From Nostoc sp. CHAB 5715 (GTDB lineage: Bacteria > Cyanobacteriota > Cyanobacteriia > Cyanobacteriales > Nostocaceae), in the NCBI RefSeq assembly GCF_020829685.1, contig NZ_JAIVFR010000115.1, forward strand, positions 1 to 11,059: a stretch of 11,059 bases of DNA, read 5' to 3'. Made by a program: the position numbers and the translations under genes. Shown piece after piece: positions 6,266-11,059 of this stretch (position 1 is its first letter; each line of letters opens with the position of its first letter). Under the pieces are notes generated by a model, which saw nothing but the letters and a program-made list of their open reading frames with translations, was not told where the DNA came from and ran no database searches.

Positions 6266-6652
6266 ATGGATATCATTAAAATTCTCAAAGAAGACTATCA
6301 AAGATTCCCAGTAAATCAAACTTACAGCATTTACGCTCCAGACGTTTATTTTCAAGATCCGCTAAATAAATTTCGTGGCGTTAAACGTTACAAACAGATG
6401 ATTAATTTCATTGAGACTGTGTTTTTAGATCCCAAAATGGACTTACATAACATTCAACGTTTAGGAGACACAATAAAAACTGAGTGGACACTCAGTTGGA
6501 ATACTCCTCTCCCCTGGAAGCCACGGATTTCCATTCCTGGTTGGAGTGAATTAAGTCTTAACTCTGATGGTTTGATTGTCTCCCATATCGATTATTGGAA
6601 TTGTTCACGCTTAGACGTGGTGAAGCAGCATTTATTTGCTGCAAAAATCTAA
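6266..6652 (+). CDS. DUF2358 (NTF2-like) protein
   Basis: A 128-residue protein beginning MDIIKILKEDYQRFPVNQTY and containing YAPDVYFQDPLNKFRGVKRY, TEWTLSWNTPLPWKPRISIP and GWSELSLNSDGLIVSHIDYW. I recognise these as the DUF2358 family of cyanobacteria and plastid-bearing plants, which has an NTF2/SnoaL-like cone fold. The length matches the family, so the gene seems complete. No signal peptide or membrane segment is visible. Its biochemical role is not established. There is no clear ribosome binding site before the ATG, which is not unusual in cyanobacteria. An inverted-repeat element begins 5 bases after the stop and could provide its terminator. Confidence 0.88.
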   Translation: MDIIKILKEDYQRFPVNQTYSIYAPDVYFQDPLNKFRGVKRYKQMINFIETVFLDPKMDLHNIQRLGDTIKTEWTLSWNTPLPWKPRISIPGWSELSLNSDGLIVSHIDYWNCSRLDVVKQHLFAAKI

Positions 6653-6656
6653 ACAA

Positions 6657-6784
6657 TTAAGGCTTGATTTAATTCCCTCCTTACAGCCTTTTTCATCTAT
6701 TTGAACCACAATTCCTTGTAGGGGCGCAGTTTAATTACCTGAAAATTGCTGTAAGCAAGAGGGTTAGGGAAAATCAAGCCTTAA
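6657..6784. mobile_element. 128-bp inverted-repeat element with TTAA ends
   Basis: Perfect 14-bp terminal inverted repeats, ttaaggcttgattt at 6657-6670 and aaatcaagccttaa at 6771-6784, enclose 128 bp. A second inner pair, ttacagc (6681-6687) and gctgtaa (6748-6754), strengthens the fold. There is no gene inside. It is either a small non-autonomous element or a long hairpin; it starts immediately after the DUF2358 stop and may serve as terminator. Confidence 0.6.
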
Positions 6785-6857
6785 CAAGCGTAGTTTTCTT
6801 AAGCAGAAATACTCGCTCTAACTTTAGTTTTTTCCATCCTGAAAGTGCGCCTCCCTC

Positions 6858-6896
6858 GCACATGGGCTGCTGATGACGGGAGCGTCCCAAATGTGC
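6858..6896. repeat. Imperfect inverted repeat in the 6785-7081 gap
   Basis: gcacat-ggg at 6858 pairs with tccc-aa-atgtgc ending at 6896, around a gggagcgtccc core. Similar ggga(c/t)g(c)tccc words occur in the 3521 element. The 6785-7081 gap holds only this, the nonamer repeat below, and no credible gene. Confidence 0.5.
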
Positions 6897-6948
6897 AAGT
6901 TTATTTTTATACGCTATTTGGACTTAGGCGGAGAATGAAATAACGAAC

Positions 6949-6975
6949 CGCAAAGGACGCAAAGAACGCAAAGGA
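6949..6975 (+). repeat. 9-bp tandem repeat (cgcaaagga x3)
   Basis: cgcaaagga, cgcaaagaa and cgcaaagga stand in tandem after ataacgaac. I recall this aacgaaccgcaaagg word as a dispersed intergenic repeat of Nostocales. Confidence 0.75.
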
Positions 6976-7102
6976 AAGGGTTTGTACAAGGTTTTTGTGC
7001 CAGTCCTGTGTATTTTGGCTTGCATTAGGATGCTCCCCTGATGACAAGCCACTACGCGTCTATGCACTTCCATCAGAAGCCATTATGATGAATATCGCAA
7101 CA

Positions 7103-7270
7103 TTCATCATCAACGTCACGATATTCATCATCAACATCGCAACATTCATCATCAACATCGCAACATTCATCATCAACATCACGATATTCATCATCAACAT
7201 CACGATATTCATCATCAACATCACGATATTCATCATCAACATCACAACATTCATCATCAACATCACGATA
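7103..7270. repeat. Second 21-bp minisatellite, 8 units
   Basis: Eight 21-base units start with ttcatcatcaac and end in a 9-base tail that is mostly atcacgata, atcgcaaca or a mix of the two; degenerate units flank it at 7082-7102 and 7271-7291. The sequence is unrelated to the array at 3805. The multiple-of-three unit gives repeated open frames on both strands (FIINITI on plus, MLMMNIV and DVDDEYR on minus). None has a plausible ribosome site or non-repetitive domain, so I call it non-coding. Confidence 0.92.
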
Positions 7271-7450
7271 TTCATCACTAACGTTAAAGCAATCGTCCAA
7301 AAAACCAGGTGCAATATCGTAATTAAGAGAAATTACTTATATTTAAGTATTAGTTTTATAACAAATAAAATTATTCACGAATTTTACTGAACCAGAAAAC
7401 AGCTTTACTAAGTCAAACTAGCTCTAGAACCCTCTCTAACGAATATATCT

Positions 7451-7846
7451 ATGTCCCGTCCAAAACGTACATCCCGTATTCTAGAAAAAGCTGAATTGAG
7501 ATCCACTGGACTGAAAGCAATAGATTCAAACATGGATTTTGGCGATAATTGCGATTTGCAAAATCTGACTAAATCAATTGAGCAGTTACGCACTATGCTT
7601 GATGCTTATAACATCGCTCTAGCTATGATTGACTCTTCCAAAACTAAAATTGATGAGATGGAAAAAACCTTGAGCAATCTTACAGATAAGCTGGTGAGGG
7701 GCGTTGCTTTTAAGTATGGCAAAAACAGCACCGAATATGAGATGGCGGGTGGTATTCGTGATAGCGAACGTGTCCGCAAAAGCAGGTTAAGCCGCCTGAA
7801 AGCTGGTGCAGGAGAAGTATCAGATGAGAATGCTAAAACCGCCTAG
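7451..7846 (+). CDS. Small basic protein with YGKxSxEYEMAGG motif, function unknown
   Basis: A 131-residue protein. The N-terminus is basic and disordered (MSRPKRTSRILEKAELR); residues 37-80 form a probable coiled coil (heptad-like leucines and methionines in SIEQLRTMLDAYNIALAMIDSSK and following). Residues 84-109 contain GVAFKYGKNSTEYEMAGGIRDSER, which I recall as a recurrent motif of short cyanobacterial hypothetical proteins; the tail is basic (KSRLSRLKAG). No catalytic motif is visible. The basic ends would suit nucleic-acid or protein binding, but this is inference. The start has no clear ribosome site. The stop sits within a small hairpin (ccgcc at 7839-7843, ggcgg at 7855-7859) that may act as terminator. 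Confidence 0.75.
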   Translation: MSRPKRTSRILEKAELRSTGLKAIDSNMDFGDNCDLQNLTKSIEQLRTMLDAYNIALAMIDSSKTKIDEMEKTLSNLTDKLVRGVAFKYGKNSTEYEMAGGIRDSERVRKSRLSRLKAGAGEVSDENAKTA

Positions 7847-7861
7847 TACCGCAAGGCGGAA

Positions 7862-7889
7862 GTCAAAAATCAAAAGTCAAAAGTCAAAA
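7862..7889 (+). repeat. Heptamer STRR (GTCAAAA x4)
   Basis: gtcaaaa, atcaaaa, gtcaaaa, gtcaaaa stand in tandem. Heptanucleotide STRRs are characteristic of heterocystous cyanobacteria. The reverse-complement tract occurs at 9182-9209. Confidence 0.9.
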
Positions 7890-7965
7890 GTATTATGGAA
7901 TGAGCTTTTTAGGAATTTTAAATGGTTGCTCTATTTCCGCCGTGGCGTACTAGTACACCACGGCG
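7882..7965 (+). repeat. Dispersed 73-bp repeat, copy 2, ending in a 28-bp palindrome
   Basis: 7882-7954 matches 4117-4189 at 68 of 73 bases. In this copy the end forms an almost perfect 28-bp palindrome (7938-7965: cgccgtgg, gtactagtac, ccacggcg with one mismatched pair); in copy 1 the right half has decayed or been replaced. The rest of 7966-8252 holds only the items below. Confidence 0.85.
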
Positions 7966-8013
7966 CAAGGCAGAAAGCAGAGGCGAAGTAAGCTTTTAGC
8001 AAGGGACATGGAG

Positions 8014-8056
8014 AATGAACAAACGCTACTTGTTCATTAAAACCATTTGTTGTTGA
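8014..8056 (+). other. Hairpin overlapping a 13-codon ORF with a good ribosome site
   Basis: aatgaacaa (8014-8022) and ttgttcatt (8030-8038) pair perfectly around a 7-base loop. An ATG at 8015 opens MNKRYLFIKTICC and stops at 8054-8056; ggag lies two bases before the hairpin's aatg and aaggga further up. It may be a leader peptide, a truncated gene start, or chance. Confidence 0.25.
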
Positions 8057-8061
8057 CTGCT

Positions 8062-8090
8062 GCGATACCTTTGGTGGGCTTTGCCTACGC
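8062..8090. repeat. Partial copy of a cyanobacterial gcgat...ctacgc repeat
   Basis: gcgatacctttggtgggctt followed by tgcctacgc looks like half of the dispersed gcgatgcc...gggcaaagcccacc palindrome family that also occurs, in another form, at 785-850. Confidence 0.5.
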
Positions 8091-8315
8091 AATTTATTCT
8101 ATTTGCTGATGCTCTTTAATAAGCAAGGTTTGTATACAGTTAATATCATGCAATACCATGCATATTATCTTGTGCATTTTGTAGTATAGTCTCATTTTTG
8201 GTGATGTAGAAAATGTTGCAATCTGCGAGTTTCAATAACTTTACTTATCCAAATGCTAATTAGACTTTATAGTAATACGGTGTTTTTCCTTACAATTTCT
8301 CGGCAGATTTTTACC

Positions 8316-9068
8316 ATGATTTATTCTCACAAATTGCAGAAGTATTTCGCAGCTTGCTCTTTATCTGTAGTATTAGTAGCTGATTTAGTCATCACACAAA
8401 AAGCTCCTCCAGCTTTTGCCCAGACGGTAAATTCATCTATTGGTAATGGTGTAAAATTCAGTTGCAATGATAGTGAAGCGACTATCAAAGCTAAAAATGG
8501 CCCCAAAGTAATTAAAGGAAGTACAGCCATTTACATTGGTTATCAGCAAGTCTCATCTAATAACAAAAACCCCGTGACAATCCGTTTCAATAGTGGTATC
8601 AAATCATGGTGTAGAACTGATTACGAAACAACAAATGACGACAGTACAGGTTACGGATTGTATTGGGATGGGGGCAATGTTTTATATGGCGTTTACTCCT
8701 CCACCGGTAGTCAGAGTGGTAATGATTTTCGCCGCTTTGCAACTGGGCGTTGGTTGTCTAGCTATGGTAGCGGGGGTGGGCCAAAAGTCGCAGTTATAGC
8801 CCGAATTAATCCAGCCAATGGCCAGGTTAACTATGCCACATTTTTAACTGCCAAAAAGGCAGATAATGGACAAACGAACTCTTTAGTTGTCCAAAATCTA
8901 TCATGGAATGGCACAAATTTGACTGTGCAAGCAAAGTCATGGTGGACTCCCCGTCGCGCTAATACAAATTCCATGACTTGCACTGGTTCATCACCTTATC
9001 AATACACAGCAGTATTCACTGGCGATTTAACAAAGGTGAACTCGGCTTCAGCTCCTACCTGTAGTTAA
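8316..9068 (+). CDS. Secreted four-cysteine protein of unknown function
   Basis: I take the ATG at 8316, not the in-frame one at 8253, because it begins a normal signal peptide: MIYSHKLQK, a hydrophobic core (FAACSLSVVLVADLVI), and a PPAFA-QT cleavage site after residue 35. The 215-residue mature part has exactly four cysteines (residues 50, 99, 222 and 249), suggesting two disulfides in an exported protein. It is rich in G, S, N, T and aromatic residues and looks all-beta. WLSSYGSGGGPKVAVIARIN, SWWTPRR and MTCTGSSPYQYTAVFTGDL seem like family signatures I have met in cyanobacterial hypothetical proteins, but I cannot name the family. No catalytic motif is recognised. It stands alone, about 400 bases from its nearest gene upstream. 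Confidence 0.8.
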   Translation: MIYSHKLQKYFAACSLSVVLVADLVITQKAPPAFAQTVNSSIGNGVKFSCNDSEATIKAKNGPKVIKGSTAIYIGYQQVSSNNKNPVTIRFNSGIKSWCRTDYETTNDDSTGYGLYWDGGNVLYGVYSSTGSQSGNDFRRFATGRWLSSYGSGGGPKVAVIARINPANGQVNYATFLTAKKADNGQTNSLVVQNLSWNGTNLTVQAKSWWTPRRANTNSMTCTGSSPYQYTAVFTGDLTKVNSASAPTCS

Positions 9069-9181
9069 ACGGTAATGATTTCGCTATCAAACCGCAACGC
9101 GAGAGTCATTAATCCTTGAGATACCGCCCCTTTAAAGAACATGGTTTGAATTATAACGGTTCTCGACCCAGTGAAGTAGAA

Positions 9182-9209
9182 TTTTGACTTTTGACTTTTG
9201 ACTTTTGAC
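9182..9209 (-). repeat. Heptamer STRR (TTTTGAC x4)
   Basis: Four exact ttttgac units followed by ttccccgaagggg, a small hairpin. It is the reverse complement of the tract at 7862-7889. Confidence 0.9.
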
Positions 9210-9239
9210 TTCCCCGAAGGGGCTGACCTCACTTCCATT

Positions 9240-9312
9240 CCTCTCTTCTAAAAGGAAAGAGGCTTTGAATTTTTCCCCCTTCCCGCGACGAGTTGGGGGT
9301 TAGGGGGTTAGG
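9240..9312. repeat. Intergenic hairpin repeat of the cctctc...gaggg type
   Basis: Two hairpins in a row: cctctcttc with ggaaagagg (9240-9262) and ccccc with ggggg (9275-9299), then ttagggggttaggt. I recall this arrangement as a widely dispersed cyanobacterial intergenic repeat. Confidence 0.55.
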
Positions 9313-9361
9313 TCTATTTGCATACCTTTATCTCACCAGATTGAAAATAGCTATAGTCCAT

Positions 9362-9393
9362 GTAAGAAAGTTTTTCCGCCCACTTTCTTTTAC
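9362..9393 (-). terminator. Weak hairpin after rca
   Basis: gtaagaaag (9362-9370) pairs with ctttctttac-like bases ending 9393 with a two-base bulge. It lies downstream of the rca stop on the minus strand; there is no clear T-run. Confidence 0.3.
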
Positions 9394-9427
9394 TAATGAC
9401 CAATGACTAATGACTAATGACCAATGA
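9393..9427. repeat. Heptamer STRR (CYAATGA x5) abutting the rca stop
   Basis: ctaatga and ccaatga alternate for five units directly beside 9428-9430. The rca stop codon (cta on the plus strand) is the start of a sixth unit. Confidence 0.9.
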
Positions 9428-10702
9428 CTAATTTTTCCCATTCGGACGTTGAATAATTGTTTCCACCACCCGGCGCTTGGCTTTTGGATCTATACCTACC
9501 AAGCGCACGTACTCACCGCTATATTCTGTCAGAGTTGATTCCAAATTTGAGATTGCATCAGATTCGGCATCGATGTGGCTATGAACACAAGTTTGCCAAG
9601 CACCTGTGCGGAAGCGGCGCTCATCTACGTGTTCAATGCTAATTTTGTAACCTTGAGATAATAATTGCCTAATTTGAGCTTGTGTATCCAAGCTCAAATG
9701 GGTACTTGATGCTTGCTGTTTCTGGAATCCATTAGTTTTTGCTTCTTGAGTTGCACCATTGCTTGACGGCTGATTAATTGGTGTTACAGCAGCAGGTTGT
9801 GCAGATTGAGAATTTCTACCTCGATTGAGTCGGTTGTAATCATCAACCAAATGGGAATTTTCCACCCGTTTTTGTTCACCAACGAGGAAGTTACCAGACT
9901 CGATTAAGTGAGACAGACTGAAATCTGGCTTTTTAAATTCTGGTGGCCCTTCAGTGCTGTTAACCACATTCAAGGATACCCGCTCAAAACCTACTTGATG
10001 GATGTAGTTGCGGATTTGTTCGTCATAAATGCGCGATCGCAAAGCACTAAAAAAGTCAATGGACTGATTGACAAAAGTATCAACTAGCTGTTCAACTTCT
10101 TTCTGTGACAGCCCATCCAATTCAAAAATTCCCTTGACAATTCCCACCTTGTCGTCTCGATTTGGTTCCCAGTAAAATTTCTCCATCCGTCCATCCCGAA
10201 TTAACGGTGCATAAAGGGTAGAAAAATCATTACCTGTGACAATAATCGGTACACGATGTAAAGGCGTGGAATCATAGCTTCCAGGTAACTGCACATCTGT
10301 GGGATTATCAGCAATATTCATCAGTGTGGCATTCACCAACTGCGTATTTACAGTATATTGAGTGCCTTCATCAAAGCGTCCAGCACCGGCATCTAAATCG
10401 TTAATCATCAGTACACACATTTTGCCGCGTACTTTGATCAGTTCTGCTGTTTCCCGATAGCGCAGCCGAATCAACCGCGCTGGATCTCCTGCATCTGGAC
10501 TTTCCAACTCGCCGCCAGATATGTTAGTCACTTCGATACCCATTTTCTCGAAGACTAATTGACATTGAAATGTTTTGCCTTCTCCTTTGCGTCCGTGAAT
10601 ACCTAAAATCACGGGAACTCGGACGCCAGGAAGCTTTAGAAAGTTTTTGGTGATGTGGACAGCGAGTTTGTCTAGAAAGCGGGGAGCGATGTAGTAACCC
10701 AT
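9428..10702 (-). CDS. rca: Rubisco activase (AAA+) with C-terminal RbcS-like domain
   Basis: The protein has 424 residues from the ATG at 10702 (MGYYIAPRFLDKLAVHITKN), the family's usual start; an in-frame GTG at 10723 would add seven residues. Visible motifs are Walker A GRKGEGKT (37-44), Walker B MCVLMINDLDAG (95-106), sensor-like IIVTGND (153-159) and IRDGRMEKFYWEP. A Q/N/P/S-rich linker (about 295-333) leads to an RbcS-like (SSUL) domain at 335-420 (HLSLDTQAQIRQLLSQGYKI...RFRTGAWQTC...VVETIIQRP). AAA+ Rca remodels inhibited Rubisco by releasing tight-binding sugar phosphates; the SSUL domain is known to dock on Rubisco and draw the enzyme into carboxysomes. The whole matches Nostocales Rca closely as I remember it. 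No rbcL or rbcS is in the window. A HIP1 site lies at 10033. Confidence 0.97.
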   Translation of the reverse strand: MGYYIAPRFLDKLAVHITKNFLKLPGVRVPVILGIHGRKGEGKTFQCQLVFEKMGIEVTNISGGELESPDAGDPARLIRLRYRETAELIKVRGKMCVLMINDLDAGAGRFDEGTQYTVNTQLVNATLMNIADNPTDVQLPGSYDSTPLHRVPIIVTGNDFSTLYAPLIRDGRMEKFYWEPNRDDKVGIVKGIFELDGLSQKEVEQLVDTFVNQSIDFFSALRSRIYDEQIRNYIHQVGFERVSLNVVNSTEGPPEFKKPDFSLSHLIESGNFLVGEQKRVENSHLVDDYNRLNRGRNSQSAQPAAVTPINQPSSNGATQEAKTNGFQKQQASSTHLSLDTQAQIRQLLSQGYKISIEHVDERRFRTGAWQTCVHSHIDAESDAISNLESTLTEYSGEYVRLVGIDPKAKRRVVETIIQRPNGKN

Positions 10703-10793
10703 AAAATTATCTTTGCCTAGCACTGCTTAAAGTAATGTTAAGTTTTTTTGGCGATGACTGTTTATTTATCTTTTGGTAGAAAAGCAACGCGAT

Positions 10794-10934
10794 TTACCAC
10801 ACACGTCTTATTGGATATGCATCAAAAATTTTATCAGCACTCAGTAAAGGTATATTTTCCACTATCGATTGTGCAATTAAAAGTCGGTCGAATGGATCAC
10901 GGTGATGTAAAGGTAGTGTAGCAACAACAGTAAT
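10794..10934 (-). pseudogene. C-terminal remnant of a VapC-like PIN-domain toxin
   Basis: A 46-codon minus-strand frame without a start, missed by length cut-offs, reads LPLHHRDPFDRLLIAQ, then IPLLSADKIFDAYPI and RRVW before its stop. These are the C-terminal motifs of PIN-domain ribonuclease toxins (HRDPFDR with active-site acidic residues, then SAD..F..Y). Upstream the frame meets a stop as soon as it enters the MITE copy beginning at 10933, so the first two thirds of the gene are absent here. The stop is 91 bases before the rca start on the same strand. No antitoxin gene is visible; it would be beyond the window if the upstream part survives. Confidence 0.8.
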
Positions 10935-11059
10935 ATAGGACTAATATTTGATTTCTGAAAAAGCTCGGTACAACTCGAAAAGCCTAATTCCTTATTCCCT
11001 ACTCCGTACAGACGCGATTAATCGCGTCTCTACCCACTCCCCGCCTACGTAGATAATTT
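10933..11059. mobile_element. Second MITE copy, inverted, cut by the window end
   Basis: The end atatagga...atttgatttctgaa at 10933-10959 matches the ends of the 4952-5082 element at 23 of 27 bases, and the reverse complement shows the same interior words in the same order (cgtaggcggggagt, agtagggaat, aggcttttcgag). The far terminal repeat is not reached. This copy carries an extra palindrome at 11010-11029. Confidence 0.7.
11010..11029. repeat. Perfect 20-bp palindrome inside the second MITE copy
   Basis: AGACGCGATTAATCGCGTCT is its own reverse complement. Words of this agacgcga..tcgcgtct type are dispersed in Nostocales genomes. The first MITE copy lacks it. Confidence 0.85.

Noticed and set aside
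6995..7390. Open frames on plus and minus strands across the second 21-bp array (FIINITI, MLMMNIV, DVDDEYR).
   Set aside because: Same cause: repeat composition. No domain or start signal supports any of them.
8142..8180. Another atatcatg element end and clustered atgca words before the secreted protein gene.
   Set aside because: Only eight or nine bases match the 3521 element and the following bases do not; the atgca words are too short to call a site.
8253..8315. Start of the secreted protein at the upstream ATG (8253).
   Set aside because: The extra 21 residues would place a second hydrophobic stretch before a normal signal peptide; the ATG at 8316 gives a standard layout.

Overview
The window looks like chromosomal DNA of a filamentous, probably heterocyst-forming (Nostocales) cyanobacterium. 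The reasons are a Rubisco activase with a C-terminal RbcS-like domain, a DUF2358 protein, at least seven HIP1 octamers (GCGATCGC) inside genes, and several heptanucleotide short tandem repeats of the STRR type. Coding density is low: roughly half of the sequence is intergenic and most of that is repeat or mobile-element debris. These assignments come from reading the sequence and remembering families; no database search was run.

Layout. At 3-758 is the 3' part of an Rpn/DUF2887-type nuclease gene with a GxxQ repeat tail. At 982-1413 is an Hsp70/actin-like ATPase gene cut short exactly where the right end of an antisense IS200/IS605-type relic begins. At 1735-3501 is a WD40 protein with a full seven-blade propeller behind an unrecognised N-terminal domain. 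From 3506 to 4189 there is a pile of repeats: a 242-bp element with terminal inverted repeats, a 21-bp minisatellite with higher-order structure, and a dispersed 73-bp repeat. At 4266-4946 is a HupE/UreJ-like membrane protein. From 4952 to 5560 come a 131-bp MITE-like element, a strong hairpin, and a structured region resembling the 3' end of a tnpB/omega-RNA unit. At 5627-6190 is a CesT/YbjN-fold chaperone-like protein, and at 6266-6652 a DUF2358 protein followed by a 128-bp inverted-repeat element. A second, unrelated 21-bp minisatellite lies at 7103-7270. At 7451-7846 is a small basic conserved-looking protein, and at 8316-9068 a secreted four-cysteine protein. On the minus strand, 10702-9428 is rca. 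Upstream of it is a vapC-like PIN toxin remnant interrupted by a second, oppositely oriented copy of the MITE, which runs off the window.

The genes do not form one pathway. The only securely assigned physiological role is Rubisco maintenance by Rca. The Hsp70-like and WD40 genes may be remnants of one operon damaged by an insertion. No new defence or biosynthetic system is evident. The most unusual content is DNA-level: the nested structure of the 21-bp array, the recurrence of 21-bp periodicity at three unrelated places, and the MITE pair in inverted orientation.
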